Assembly (NCBI RefSeq): GCF_000829435.1
Contig: NZ_JXRP01000018.1
Location: forward strand, 186,001 to 250,000
Direction of reading: 5' to 3'
Source: Jeotgalibacillus soli
Lineage (GTDB): Bacteria > Bacillota > Bacilli > Bacillales > Jeotgalibacillaceae
DNA length: 64,000 nt
In this document: positions 16,568-26,748 of the stretch, piece after piece
Position numbering within the stretch: position 1 is the stretch's first letter
How the letters are laid out: each line of letters starts with the position of its first letter
Made by a program: the position numbers and the translations under genes
The notes under the pieces: generated by a model
The model's database searches: none
What the model was told of the DNA's origin: nothing
Seen by the model: the letters and a program-made list of their open reading frames with translations, nothing else

Positions 16568-17344
16568 ATGGAAGAATTATATCCCAGGTTAACGGTCCTG
16601 CTCTTAATCGTTGTTCGAGTCAGCGCTTTTTTTGTTACAATGCCCTTGTTTTCCCATAGGGCGGTACCACCAACGCATCGTATCGCCTTTGCGTTAGTGT
16701 TGTCGTGGATGATGTATTATACATTAGATGTTGAACCTTTTGAAATAGACGGCCAATATATCTTACTTATTATTAAAGAAGCAATCGTTGGTTTATTTAT
16801 CGGCTTAATTGCATATATCGTTTTGTCTGCGATTCAAATTGCAGGAGGTTTAATTGATTTTCAAATGGGGTTTGCAATGGCAAATGTGATTGACCCCCAA
16901 ACAGGAGCACAAAGCCCGTTAATGGGTCAGTATTTATATACAATAGCACTTCTATTGCTGCTTTATTTTGATGGACATCATCTTATTTTAGATGGAATAT
17001 TTTATAGCTACCAGTATGCACCGATGGATCAGCTTTCTTTGGGATTTGGTGAACCTGGTGCTGCGGAATTTGTCATCAAAGCCTTTGCTGCTGCGTTTGT
17101 TATCGCCTTTCAGATCGCTGCTCCAGTAGTTGCAACTTTATTTTTAGTAGACGTTGCTCTTGGAATAGTAGCAAGAACAGCACCACAGTTTAATATTTTT
17201 GTGATTGGTTTTCCGATAAAAATTATTGTGGCGTTTATCATTCTAGTTATATTAATGGGTGTAACATTTCAAGTCATCCAGCGTTTATTTAATCTTATGT
17301 TTGTCGTTATGCGTGATTTAATGATGTTCATTGGAGGGGCATAA
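16568..17344 (+). CDS. fliR: FliR, flagellar type III export gate protein
   Basis: FliR is the single-copy gate subunit. The 258-residue protein has several transmembrane helices and the conserved IQIAGGLIDFQMGFAMANVI stretch at about 89-108. The frame extends to a GTG at 16565, but the ATG at 16568 is better placed after GGGTGA. The 3' end contains the flhB Shine-Dalgarno (GGAGGGG). Confidence 0.96.
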   Translation: MEELYPRLTVLLLIVVRVSAFFVTMPLFSHRAVPPTHRIAFALVLSWMMYYTLDVEPFEIDGQYILLIIKEAIVGLFIGLIAYIVLSAIQIAGGLIDFQMGFAMANVIDPQTGAQSPLMGQYLYTIALLLLLYFDGHHLILDGIFYSYQYAPMDQLSLGFGEPGAAEFVIKAFAAAFVIAFQIAAPVVATLFLVDVALGIVARTAPQFNIFVIGFPIKIIVAFIILVILMGVTFQVIQRLFNLMFVVMRDLMMFIGGA

Positions 17345-17345
17345 A

Positions 17346-18428
17346 ATGAGGTATATCCCTTTAGATCTTCAATTTTTTGCTGGTGAAAAAACAGAAAAAG
17401 CAACGCCTAAAAAACGCAATGATTCACGTGGAAAAGGACAGGTTGCAAAAAGTCAGGATGTTACAACCGCACTTATTCTATTTGCTGTTTTCTTATTCTT
17501 ATTTTTTGCAGGCGGTTTTTTTGAAAAACGAATGCTTGATCTAGTCACAGTTCCACTAATGGATTATATTTTGATTCCGGTAACAAGAGACACAGCGATG
17601 ATTGTATTCATTGACATGATCATCCAAGTAGCGTGGATTGTGGGTCCAATTATGGCTGTATCGGTGCTTGCGGGAATCGTAGGTAATTACATCCAAGTAG
17701 GTTTTTTAGTCGCAACAGAACCATTAACACCAAAGCTTTCAAAAATGAATCCAATTCAAGGATTTAAGAGGATATTTTCTGTAAGAGCAATAGTAGAGTT
17801 TCTTAAATCAATCTTAAAAATATCAATTATCGGTGTCACGACAGTCTCGGTGCTTTGGATGAGCATTGAACATGTTTTATCTTTATCGCTTAAACCCGTG
17901 GTAGAATCACTTCATACTGCAGGCAGCTTAACAGTAAGAATGGGATTATATGCTTCTATTTTATTGTTGATTTTATCCATCATGGATTATTTATATCAAA
18001 AATATGATTTTGAAAAAAATATTCGAATGTCAAAGCAAGATATTAAAGATGAATATAAGAACATGGAAGGGGATCCGCTGGTTAAGTCAAAGATTAAACA
18101 ACGTCAGCGGGAAATGGCCATGCAGCGAATGATGCAGGAAATTCCGAATGCAGATGTTGTCATAACCAACCCTACGCATTACGCCATTGTTTTGAAATAT
18201 AAAGACGGTGAAGTTGATGCACCGATTGTTGTAGCAAAAGGCGTCGATTTTATTGCACAAAAGATTAAGCTTATTGCTAAGGAAAATGACATCGTTGCGA
18301 TCGAAAACCGTCCACTGGCACGTGCTTTATTTGATCAAGCTGAAATAGGGGACCCGATACCTGAAGAGTTTTTTAAGTCGGTCGCTGAGATTCTAGCATA
18401 TGTCTATCGAATTAAAAATAAGATTTAA
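17346..18428 (+). CDS. flhB: FlhB, export specificity switch protein
   Basis: FlhB is the autocleaving membrane protein that switches export from rod/hook to filament substrates. The 360 residues comprise a basic N-terminus (EKTEKATPKKR), four transmembrane helices, and a cytoplasmic domain with the self-cleavage site NPTH at residues 275-278. The frame runs back to a TTG at 17331 inside fliR, but the ATG at 17346 is six bases after GGAGGGG. Confidence 0.97.
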   Translation: MRYIPLDLQFFAGEKTEKATPKKRNDSRGKGQVAKSQDVTTALILFAVFLFLFFAGGFFEKRMLDLVTVPLMDYILIPVTRDTAMIVFIDMIIQVAWIVGPIMAVSVLAGIVGNYIQVGFLVATEPLTPKLSKMNPIQGFKRIFSVRAIVEFLKSILKISIIGVTTVSVLWMSIEHVLSLSLKPVVESLHTAGSLTVRMGLYASILLLILSIMDYLYQKYDFEKNIRMSKQDIKDEYKNMEGDPLVKSKIKQRQREMAMQRMMQEIPNADVVITNPTHYAIVLKYKDGEVDAPIVVAKGVDFIAQKIKLIAKENDIVAIENRPLARALFDQAEIGDPIPEEFFKSVAEILAYVYRIKNKI

Positions 18429-18445
18429 CACAAGGGGAGACCAGC

Positions 18446-20479
18446 ATGTCGGCAAGAGATTTAACCGTTTTGTCCAGCGTAATAATGATTGTTGCAATGT
18501 TGGTTATTCCGTTGCCATCATGGTTGTTAAGTATACTGATCATCGTTAATATCATGCTTGCACTTGTAGTATTGCTCACCGCAATGAATATGAAAGAACC
18601 ACTTGAGTTTTCTATCTTTCCTGCACTCTTGCTGTTACTCACATTGTTCAGGTTGGGGTTAAACGTATCTACTACCCGAGCTATCTTAAGCCGTGGTGAA
18701 GCAGGTGGAGTGATCGAGGTTTTTGGAGACTTTGTCGTGGGTGGGAATATACTGGTTGGATTAGTAATGTTCCTTATACTGGTTATTATTCAGTTTATTG
18801 TTATAACTAAAGGAGCAGAGCGCGTTTCAGAGGTGGCTGCTCGTTTTACACTTGATGCGATGCCTGGTAAACAAATGAGTATTGACGCTGATTTGAATGC
18901 TGGAATGATTTCAGATACAGAAGCAAAAGAACGAAGAGAAAAAGTTGGCAAGGAAGCTGACTTTTATGGAGCTATGGATGGTGCCACCAAGTTTGTAAAA
19001 GGTGATGCGATTGCTGGTATCATCATCGTTACGATTAACCTGATTTTCGGCATTATTATAGGTGTTGTTCAAATGGGCTTGCCAATTGGAGAAGCTGCTA
19101 GTCATTTTACATTGATGACAATTGGCGATGGTCTTGTAAGTCAGATACCTGCATTATTAATTTCAATTGCAATGGGGATTGTTGTTACACGTGCAGCATC
19201 GGAAGGAAATATTGGTCACGATATTACCTCCCAACTATTTGCGTCTTCACCAATTATGTATGTTGCAGGTGGAGCAATCATTCTTCTCGGTCTCTTTACA
19301 CCTATTCATGATTTTTTAACGCTTTCTATTGGCGGGACTTTAATTGCATCGGGTTTTGTACTTTCTAGAGCCGCTAAACAAGGAGGAAGTGAAAGTTTTG
19401 AAATGGAAGAAGAAGCTGCAACAGATGAAATGAAAAGTCCAGAGAGTGTCGTGAATCTGTTGAATGTCGATCAAATTGAGTTTGAGTTTGGCTATGGTTT
19501 AATTCCTTTGGCTGATACCAATCAGGGTGGAGATTTATTAGACAGAATTGTCATGATTCGAAGGCAGCTTGCACTTGAACTTGGACTCGTTATCCCAGTT
19601 GTTCGAATTCGAGATAACATCCAGCTGCAGCCAAATGAATACCGTTTGAAAATTAAAGGGAATGAAGTGGGAAAAGGGGAGCTGCTTCTTGATCATTACT
19701 TGGCCATGAGTCCAGGAGATGACGATTTGATTGATGGAATTGATACAATCGAACCATCGTTTGGCCTGCCTGCAAAATGGATCGATGAGTCTGTCAAGGA
19801 TCAGGCAGAGCTGCTTGGATATACTGTTGTAGACCCTCCATCAGTAGTATCTACACACATAACGGAACTGATTAAATCGTACGCACACGATTTACTAGGT
19901 CGTCAGGAAACAAAGCAGCTTATTGACCATATAAAAGAAACGTATCCAATCCTGGTAGAAGAGGTAACCCCCTCGCCTTTATCAGTAGGTGATGTACAAA
20001 AAGTACTAGCTAAACTATTAAAAGAAAATGTTTCCATTCGAAATCTTGCGATTATTTTTGAAACGCTGGCAGATTATGCGAGACATACGACAGATACAGA
20101 AGTATTGACAGAATATACAAGGCAGGCCTTAGCACGTCAAATTACCTCACAATACGCTCAAAGTGGCGGAATGTTAAAGGTGATAACGCTATCTGGAAGA
20201 GTGGAAAAGCTGGTTGCAGATCACATACAGCAAACTGAGCATGGCAATTATTTAGCGCTAGACCCCAATGATTCACAGCGTATTTTGGAGACTATGGCTA
20301 GTCAAATTGAACAAATATCAATGACAGAGCAAACGCCAATAATACTTTGCTCGCCAGCTGTCAGAATGTACATTAGGCAATTAACAGAGCGGTATTTTCC
20401 GCAAATACCAATTCTGTCATATAACGAGTTAGAAGCGAATGTGGAAGTGCAAAGTGTAGGGGTGGTGAACATTGAATGA
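18446..20479 (+). CDS. flhA: FlhA, flagellar export apparatus protein
   Basis: FlhA is the nonameric export channel coupling proton flow to secretion. It has 677 residues: eight predicted transmembrane helices in the first 320 residues, the conserved FHIPEP-type cytoplasmic loop (AARFTLDAMPGKQMSIDADL at about 131-150), a linker, and a large C-terminal cytoplasmic chaperone-docking domain. Length is that of the family. It overlaps flhF by four bases (ATGA). Confidence 0.97.
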   Translation: MSARDLTVLSSVIMIVAMLVIPLPSWLLSILIIVNIMLALVVLLTAMNMKEPLEFSIFPALLLLLTLFRLGLNVSTTRAILSRGEAGGVIEVFGDFVVGGNILVGLVMFLILVIIQFIVITKGAERVSEVAARFTLDAMPGKQMSIDADLNAGMISDTEAKERREKVGKEADFYGAMDGATKFVKGDAIAGIIIVTINLIFGIIIGVVQMGLPIGEAASHFTLMTIGDGLVSQIPALLISIAMGIVVTRAASEGNIGHDITSQLFASSPIMYVAGGAIILLGLFTPIHDFLTLSIGGTLIASGFVLSRAAKQGGSESFEMEEEAATDEMKSPESVVNLLNVDQIEFEFGYGLIPLADTNQGGDLLDRIVMIRRQLALELGLVIPVVRIRDNIQLQPNEYRLKIKGNEVGKGELLLDHYLAMSPGDDDLIDGIDTIEPSFGLPAKWIDESVKDQAELLGYTVVDPPSVVSTHITELIKSYAHDLLGRQETKQLIDHIKETYPILVEEVTPSPLSVGDVQKVLAKLLKENVSIRNLAIIFETLADYARHTTDTEVLTEYTRQALARQITSQYAQSGGMLKVITLSGRVEKLVADHIQQTEHGNYLALDPNDSQRILETMASQIEQISMTEQTPIILCSPAVRMYIRQLTERYFPQIPILSYNELEANVEVQSVGVVNIE

Positions 20480-21585
20480 AAATGAAGAAAATTATAGCAT
20501 CTTCAATGTCTGAAGCAATGAAAAAGATAAGAGATGAGCTTGGTCATGATGCAGTCATTTTAAATTCAAAAGTAATTTATACCGGTGGTTTTTTGGGCCT
20601 TTTTAAATCTAAACAAATTGAAGTGGTTGCTGGTGTTGATCCAAGAGAAATGCCAATTTCACAAAGAGTCCAAAAAGAGGAAATGAATACTTCACAGGAT
20701 CAAGAAGCATCTGTTCAGCTTAAAAATGAAATTAATGAGCTGAAAGAAATGATGTCTGTGATGTCAAAGCAACGAATTTCTCCTGCATCAACTGCTCATT
20801 TTCCTACTGTTATTGAAACTGTTCTTGATTGGTGGAGAGAACAGGATTTTGAAGAAGAGTGGATTCTAATGCTCGGAGATTACTTGCTGCAAGAGTGGAA
20901 AAAAAACCCGAGTGATGACCAACTTCAAGAGTGGGCAAAAAAATGGTTGAAAATTCAAATAGAAAACATGACACATCGTGGGATTGAACACGATAAAAAG
21001 TATATTAATGTTATTGGTCCCACTGGTGTAGGTAAAACCACTACTATTGCTAAAATAGCGGCAAAGCTAGTTGTAGAAGGAAGAAAAAAAGTAGCTTTTA
21101 TTACGACAGACACGTATCGGATTGCTGCAATTGAACAACTAAAAATATATGCTCAGCTATTAAACGTTCCATTAGAAGTAGTATATAAACGCTCCGATTT
21201 TGAAAAAGCAATTGAAAAATTTGAAGATTACGATCACGTATTTATTGATACCGCAGGTCGTAACTATCGAGATCAGCAATATGTAGAGGAATTAAAAAGA
21301 GTAATCGATTTTAATGAAAACATGCAGAGCTTTCTTGTATTGTCTATGACTTCAAAGAAGCGGGATATGCAGATGATTGTCGATCAATTTCATTCTATTG
21401 AAATTAACAGATTTATCTTTACAAAATGGGATGAAAGCATAACGGTAGGCCCTATTTTTCATTTGATGCAGCATAATGATAAGGGGGCGGCCTATCTGAC
21501 AACTGGTCAAGCCGTTCCAGAGGACATTATCGAGGCCTCTCCTTTGTCAGTATATAAACTATTGACTGAAGGTGTAAAGACATGA
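20476..21585 (+). CDS. flhF: FlhF, SRP-type GTPase for flagellar placement
   Basis: FlhF is a signal-recognition-particle-like GTPase that sets flagellar number and position with FlhG. The 369 residues show a variable basic N-terminal region and an NG domain with P-loop GPTGVGKTTT (181-190), the DTYRIAAIEQL segment and the DTAGR motif. Both neighbours overlap by four bases, so FlhA, FlhF and FlhG are co-translated. Confidence 0.96.
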   Translation: MKMKKIIASSMSEAMKKIRDELGHDAVILNSKVIYTGGFLGLFKSKQIEVVAGVDPREMPISQRVQKEEMNTSQDQEASVQLKNEINELKEMMSVMSKQRISPASTAHFPTVIETVLDWWREQDFEEEWILMLGDYLLQEWKKNPSDDQLQEWAKKWLKIQIENMTHRGIEHDKKYINVIGPTGVGKTTTIAKIAAKLVVEGRKKVAFITTDTYRIAAIEQLKIYAQLLNVPLEVVYKRSDFEKAIEKFEDYDHVFIDTAGRNYRDQQYVEELKRVIDFNENMQSFLVLSMTSKKRDMQMIVDQFHSIEINRFIFTKWDESITVGPIFHLMQHNDKGAAYLTTGQAVPEDIIEASPLSVYKLLTEGVKT

Positions 21586-22442
21586 TGGACCAGGCAGAAA
21601 CACTCAGAAGACAAATGCTGAAATCACAAGGTAAACTTGGAAAAGCAATTGCGGTTGTCAGTGGAAAAGGTGGAGTAGGGAAATCAAATTTCTCGATTAA
21701 TTTTGCTACTGAGCTCTCTTCAAAAGGATATAAAGTTATTTTGCTTGATATGGATATCGGAATGGGGAACGTTCATATTTTAGTTGGCCATACAGCGGAC
21801 AACACAATACTTGATTATCTTGAGGGTGAACAGCCTATTATGGATGTTGTTCAAAAAGGACCAGGGGGGTTATTTTACATTTCTGGGGGTTCGGGATTGA
21901 ATCGAATGGTTGAATGGAAAGATATTCAAGTGGACCGTTTGTTAAGGGGCTTTGAAGATCTCCAAAAGGAGTATGACTATCTTATTTTCGACATGGGTGC
22001 TGGAGCGTCTGCAAACGGCCTTGAGCTAATTACGGCTGTGGATGAGGTAATTGTGATCACTACCTCTGAACCGACATCCATTATGGATGCCTATTCTATG
22101 ATGAAATTTATTTATTTGAGGGATCAGGAAAAGAAATTCTCTATTTTATGCAATCGTGTTATGAACCCAGAGGAAGGGAAACAAGCTCTTTCACGTTTAC
22201 AAATTGCTATGCGCAGGTTCTTAAATAAAGAGGTTCATATACTTGGGAGTATACCCGAAGATTCTACCGTTCGGAAAGCTGTCTCTGAGCAAAGCCCCTT
22301 TGTTGCTAGTTACCCAGATTCAAAAGCAGCAAAAACGCTTAAACTTCTCGCGACGCATTATATTGATCAAAGCGAGGTAGAGGTTCATGCAAGCTCAAAT
22401 CACTTCATCCAAAAATTGACAAAACTATTTTCGAAGCGTTGA
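21582..22442 (+). CDS. flhG: FlhG (YlxH), MinD-like ATPase
   Basis: FlhG is a MinD/ParA-type ATPase that stimulates FlhF and feeds FliM/FliY into C-ring assembly. The 286-residue protein has the deviant Walker A GKGGVGKS at 28-35 and the Walker B-like LLDMDIGMGNVH, plus a C-terminal amphipathic segment ending HFIQKLTKLFSKR, typical of membrane-targeted MinD relatives. The basic N-terminal LRRQMLKSQG is the likely FlhF-activating helix. Confidence 0.95.
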   Translation: MMDQAETLRRQMLKSQGKLGKAIAVVSGKGGVGKSNFSINFATELSSKGYKVILLDMDIGMGNVHILVGHTADNTILDYLEGEQPIMDVVQKGPGGLFYISGGSGLNRMVEWKDIQVDRLLRGFEDLQKEYDYLIFDMGAGASANGLELITAVDEVIVITTSEPTSIMDAYSMMKFIYLRDQEKKFSILCNRVMNPEEGKQALSRLQIAMRRFLNKEVHILGSIPEDSTVRKAVSEQSPFVASYPDSKAAKTLKLLATHYIDQSEVEVHASSNHFIQKLTKLFSKR

Positions 22443-22451
22443 GGTGAAATT

Positions 22452-23558
22452 ATGGCGGGTGAACAAATAATAAAAGTTTTAGTAGTAGATGATTCTGCTT
22501 TTATGAGAAAACTTATTGGGGATTATTTATCTGAAGATAAACAAATCGTTGTTGTTGGCACAGCCAGGAATGGGCAGGATGCCATAGCAAAAATAAAACT
22601 GCTTCGTCCTCACGTGGTAACAATGGATGTTGAGATGCCTGTTATGAATGGCATAGAGGCGCTTAAAACGATTATGGAACAAGATCCACTACCTGTTATT
22701 ATGCTATCAAGCACGACCAAAAAAGGTGCTGATAACACGCTTACCGCGATGGAACATGGGGCAATAGATTTTGTGACAAAACCATCCGGAACCATTTCAC
22801 TTGATTTACATAAAGTCAAAGAAGAGCTTGTCGTAAAAGTAAAAAATGCCGCAAAAGTGCACATAAATAAAATAATAAATCCAACTGCCCGAATTAAATA
22901 TTTCAGTCATGATCATCGTGTGAATAAAACACTAGGACAAAATAATCAGCAAACCATAAATAAACCTGTTCCCCCCCGAATAAGGCATCAAAAATTAGTA
23001 TTAATCGGAACGTCCACTGGTGGTCCTAGAGCGTTGCAGGAGGTCATCACATCTTTGCCTAAAACGATAACTGCACCTGTTTTAGTCGTTCAGCATATGC
23101 CTGCAGGATTTACCAAGTCTTTAGCAAATCGTCTTAATTCGCTTTCCGCGGTAATTGTAAAGGAAGCTGAGCACGGAGATGTGTTAACAGCAGGAACCGT
23201 TTACATTGCACCTGGGGGCTTTCACCTCATCGTAGACCGTGTAGGTGAACAGCTTATTGCCCAATTAACGAAAGAATCTGCACGTGGAGGGCATCGTCCA
23301 TCAGTCGATGTATTGTTTGAATCTGTAGCTAAACTCACGGAGATTGAAAAAATTGCTGTAATTATGACAGGTATGGGCGCTGATGGGTCTAAAGGTCTGG
23401 TGAAATTAAACCACAACCCCCCGCTGCAAATTATTGCTGAGTCGCAACAAACATGTATTGTATATGGAATGCCTAAGGCGGCAATAGCTACAGGGCTCGT
23501 TCAGGATGTTGAGGATTTGCAAGACATCGCAAAAACAATCATGAAATATCTTCCTTAG
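22452..23558 (+). CDS. cheB: CheB, chemoreceptor methylesterase response regulator
   Basis: CheB removes methyl groups from chemoreceptor glutamates when phosphorylated by CheA. The receiver domain (1-110) has D13-D14 and phospho-acceptor D59. The esterase domain (about 180-368) has the serine, histidine and aspartate of the triad at S188 (GTSTGG), H215 (VQHMP) and D311 (GMGADG). The usual glycine-rich segment after the catalytic Asp is replaced by VKLNHNPPLQIIAE, a small deviation that looks tolerated. Confidence 0.97.
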   Translation: MAGEQIIKVLVVDDSAFMRKLIGDYLSEDKQIVVVGTARNGQDAIAKIKLLRPHVVTMDVEMPVMNGIEALKTIMEQDPLPVIMLSSTTKKGADNTLTAMEHGAIDFVTKPSGTISLDLHKVKEELVVKVKNAAKVHINKIINPTARIKYFSHDHRVNKTLGQNNQQTINKPVPPRIRHQKLVLIGTSTGGPRALQEVITSLPKTITAPVLVVQHMPAGFTKSLANRLNSLSAVIVKEAEHGDVLTAGTVYIAPGGFHLIVDRVGEQLIAQLTKESARGGHRPSVDVLFESVAKLTEIEKIAVIMTGMGADGSKGLVKLNHNPPLQIIAESQQTCIVYGMPKAAIATGLVQDVEDLQDIAKTIMKYLP

Positions 23559-23573
23559 AAGGGTGAGTGCCAA

Positions 23574-25628
23574 ATGGAGATGTCACAATACTTAGAAGTC
23601 TTTATTGAAGAAAGCAAGGAGCATTTACAAAATTGCAATGAACAGTTACTGGAGCTAGAAAAGAACCCGCAAGATTTAAAGGTAGTGAATGAAATTTTTC
23701 GTTCAGCTCATACGTTAAAAGGCATGTCAGCTACTATGGGATACGAAGATTTGGCTAATTTAACGCATCAAATGGAGAATGTGTTAGACGCAATACGCAA
23801 TGAAAAAATTGCTGTTTCAACCTCTGTTATGGATATCGTCTTTTTAGCTGTCGATGACCTTGAAGATATGATTACATCCATTGCAAACGGCGGTGAGGGA
23901 AAAAAAGATGTATCAACGATTGTTGAACAGTTAAAGAGGATTGAAAATGGTGAAGTAGATTTACCTGAATTAATAAAAGATGAAACGGACGATTCAAAAG
24001 AGCTAATTTCATCGGTATCCTATGATGAATACGAAAGTGCAATCATAAAGCAATCCTTTGAGCAAGACTATCAAGTTTTTGAAGTTTCGATTCGTCTTCG
24101 TGAGGATTGTGTGCTAAAAGCAGCACGGGTTTATATGGTTTTTGAAGTGCTTGAAAAAATGGGTGAAATTATAAAGTCTACACCTCCCGCAGAGCAACTG
24201 GAGGAAGAGAAGTTTGATATAGACTTTCACGTAACTGTAGTAACAAAAGAAAAAGCTGAATCTGTTGAGGAGTTGGTTATGAAAGTTTCTGAAGTTGAAA
24301 ATGTGAAAATTTTATCTCTTTCAGCATTATCCCTTGAATCCTCTAAACAACAACAAGAAACAGCCGCAACTTTAGACGCGGCTTTAGAGACATCTGTTTC
24401 TACCGAAGAAGTGAAAATGGATCTTCCTGCAATCAATGCTTCAGCTTCGTCTGAAAAGGATACAAATAAAGGAACCGTTCAAAATAAAACCATTCGAGTC
24501 AATATTGAGCGTCTTGACATTTTAATGAATTTATTTGAGGAACTAGTCATTGACCGGGGAAGATTAGAGCAGATATCGAAGGAACTCAATCACGGAGAGC
24601 TTAATGAAACAGTAGAACGAATGTCTCGCATCTCAGGAGATCTTCAAAACATTATTCTCAATATGAGAATGGTGCCGGTAGAAACCGTATTTAACCGTTT
24701 CCCTCGTATGGTACGTCAGCTTACACGTGATCTTAAAAAGAAAATCGTTCTTAATATTGAAGGGGCTGAGACTGAGCTCGACAGGACCGTAATTGATGAG
24801 ATTGGAGATCCTCTTGTACATTTATTAAGAAACGCAATGGATCACGGGATTGAAACACCAGAAGTTCGTATGGCAAAAGGAAAACCAGAAGAAGGACAGG
24901 TTGAACTTCGTGCGTATCACAGTGGAAATTATGTATTTATAGAAATTGAGGATGATGGTGCCGGAATTAATCGAGATCGTGTGCTCGAAAAAGCTGTTTC
25001 CAAGGGCATCATAACAAAAGAAACAGGCGATTCTATGTCCAATCAGCAGGTCTTTGAACTAATCATGGCATCAGGCTTTTCGACCGCTGAGACAATATCA
25101 GATATATCCGGACGCGGAGTTGGACTTGATGTGGTTAAAACGACCATTGAATCTCTCGGAGGTTCTATTACCATTGATTCAATAGAAGGACAAGGATCAC
25201 GATTTTCTATTCAGCTTCCATTGACACTCTCCATTATTTCCGTGATGTTGGTTGAAATGGAAAAAGAAAAATTTGCGATTCCGCTTTCATCCATTATCGA
25301 AACAGCTCTTGTTCATAAAGATGACATTCTAAATGCACATAATCAAAAGGTGATTGATTTCCGTGGTAAAGTCGTGCCAATCATTTTTCTTCATGAAGTA
25401 TTTGGAGCCCCATCGGTATCGTTGAATGATGATGTATACTCCGTTGTCATTGTTCGAAAGGGTGATAAAATGGCAGCCTTAGTTGTTGATTCATTTATCG
25501 GTCAGCAAGAAGTTGTTTTAAAATCATTAGGGGACTATTTAGGGGACGTGTTTGCAATATCTGGTGCAACTATTCTTGGTGACGGACAAGTAGCGTTAAT
25601 TGTTGATTGTAACGCTTTGATTAAGTAA
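23574..25628 (+). CDS. cheA: CheA, chemotaxis histidine kinase
   Basis: CheA couples receptor signals to phosphorylation of CheY and CheB. Domains over 684 residues are: HPt with phospho-His H46 (FRSAHTLKGM), a CheY/CheB-binding P2 domain (about 155-260), a variable linker, dimerisation (about 305-365), the HATPase kinase domain with N-box HLLRNAMDHGIE and G-boxes, and a CheW-like regulatory domain (about 550-684). All catalytic motifs are present. Confidence 0.97.
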   Translation: MEMSQYLEVFIEESKEHLQNCNEQLLELEKNPQDLKVVNEIFRSAHTLKGMSATMGYEDLANLTHQMENVLDAIRNEKIAVSTSVMDIVFLAVDDLEDMITSIANGGEGKKDVSTIVEQLKRIENGEVDLPELIKDETDDSKELISSVSYDEYESAIIKQSFEQDYQVFEVSIRLREDCVLKAARVYMVFEVLEKMGEIIKSTPPAEQLEEEKFDIDFHVTVVTKEKAESVEELVMKVSEVENVKILSLSALSLESSKQQQETAATLDAALETSVSTEEVKMDLPAINASASSEKDTNKGTVQNKTIRVNIERLDILMNLFEELVIDRGRLEQISKELNHGELNETVERMSRISGDLQNIILNMRMVPVETVFNRFPRMVRQLTRDLKKKIVLNIEGAETELDRTVIDEIGDPLVHLLRNAMDHGIETPEVRMAKGKPEEGQVELRAYHSGNYVFIEIEDDGAGINRDRVLEKAVSKGIITKETGDSMSNQQVFELIMASGFSTAETISDISGRGVGLDVVKTTIESLGGSITIDSIEGQGSRFSIQLPLTLSIISVMLVEMEKEKFAIPLSSIIETALVHKDDILNAHNQKVIDFRGKVVPIIFLHEVFGAPSVSLNDDVYSVVIVRKGDKMAALVVDSFIGQQEVVLKSLGDYLGDVFAISGATILGDGQVALIVDCNALIK

Positions 25629-25670
25629 CGTACAAGTTGAAAACAGCTGAAGGATGGGAGTGTATGACGT

Positions 25671-26114
25671 TTGACAGTAGAATCGATGACACAAGAAATG
25701 AAGGTAATTGTCTTTCAATTGGTTGATAAAGAATATGCGATCCCGGTTAACAACGTTCAATCAATTGAAAAGTTAATCCATATTACAAGGGTTCCCCGAG
25801 TTTCATCTTATATTAAAGGTGTAATAAATCTTCGAGGCGTTGTGACACCCATTGTTGATTTAAGAAAACGGTTTAATTTGGAAGAAAGCATGTATGATGA
25901 TCGGACAAGAATTATTATTGTCAGCGACAAAGGCAGGGAAGTAGGATTAATTGTTGATTCTGCAAATGATGTGCTTGATCTTTCCGCCGACAGTATCGAA
26001 CCTCAGCCGGAAGTTGTGGGAAGTATAGAAACAGATTTTATTAGCGGGATCGCGAAGTTAGAAAGAAGACTTCTTACTTTGCTTCATTTGGATAAAGTGT
26101 TGGAGGAAAACTAA
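25671..26114 (+). CDS. cheW: CheW, chemoreceptor coupling protein
   Basis: CheW bridges chemoreceptors and CheA. The 147-residue protein is one CheW (SH3-like) domain containing VINLRGVVTPIVDLRKRF at about 59-76 and the C-terminal GIAKLERRLLTLLHLDKVL. The start is taken as TTG at 25671, about nine bases after the purine-rich AAGGATGGGAG; an internal ATG at 25686 has no Shine-Dalgarno. cheC follows with no gap. Confidence 0.95.
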   Translation: MTVESMTQEMKVIVFQLVDKEYAIPVNNVQSIEKLIHITRVPRVSSYIKGVINLRGVVTPIVDLRKRFNLEESMYDDRTRIIIVSDKGREVGLIVDSANDVLDLSADSIEPQPEVVGSIETDFISGIAKLERRLLTLLHLDKVLEEN

Positions 26115-26747
26115 ATGGGGTTTGAGACCAACATAAAGCCATATCATTTAGATGTTCTTAAAGAGATAGGCAATATTGGAGCAGGACATGCGGCGACGGC
26201 TCTTTCAACCCTCTTAGGGAAGGCAGTTGATATGCAGGTACCCAATGTAAAAGTGGTGTCGTTTAATGACATCATGGATATGGCTGGTGGTTCTGATGAA
26301 GTAGTAGTAAGTGTTTTCCTGCGGATCGAAGGCGAAATGACGGGCAGTATGTTCTTTATCCTTTCTCTAAGACAAGCGGAACGATTTATTAGATCATTAA
26401 CAAAGGATGAAGATTTTTCTTTTAAGTGTCCGCCATTTTCAGAAGTTGGATTATCGGCCATGCAAGAAATGGGGAATATATTGTCTGGCTCCTATTTATC
26501 CTCTTTATCTGATTTTACGAATTTGAATTTGTATCCTTCCGTACCTGCCTTGAGCATTGATATGGTAGGAGCGATCATTAGTTATGGTCTTATTGAAGTC
26601 TCTCAGGTTAGTGATTATGCTATTGTGATTGATACGGCATTTATTGATTCTGAGGATTTTGATGGGGAAGGAATAAACGGTCAATTTTTCCTTCTCCCTG
26701 ATCCTGAATCGTTTATCGTTTTGTTTAAGTCTTTAGGGGTTGAATAA
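26115..26747 (+). CDS. cheC: CheC, CheY-P phosphatase
   Basis: CheC dephosphorylates CheY-P and is activated by CheD in the Bacillus adaptation pathway. The 210 residues contain two copies of the E-x-x-N phosphatase motif: E17-N20 (EIGNIGAGHAA) and E118-N121 (EMGNILSGSY). It lacks the CheY-binding peptide and SpoA domain of FliY, so the single-domain CheC assignment is clear. Confidence 0.96.
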   Translation: MGFETNIKPYHLDVLKEIGNIGAGHAATALSTLLGKAVDMQVPNVKVVSFNDIMDMAGGSDEVVVSVFLRIEGEMTGSMFFILSLRQAERFIRSLTKDEDFSFKCPPFSEVGLSAMQEMGNILSGSYLSSLSDFTNLNLYPSVPALSIDMVGAIISYGLIEVSQVSDYAIVIDTAFIDSEDFDGEGINGQFFLLPDPESFIVLFKSLGVE

Positions 26748-26748
26748 T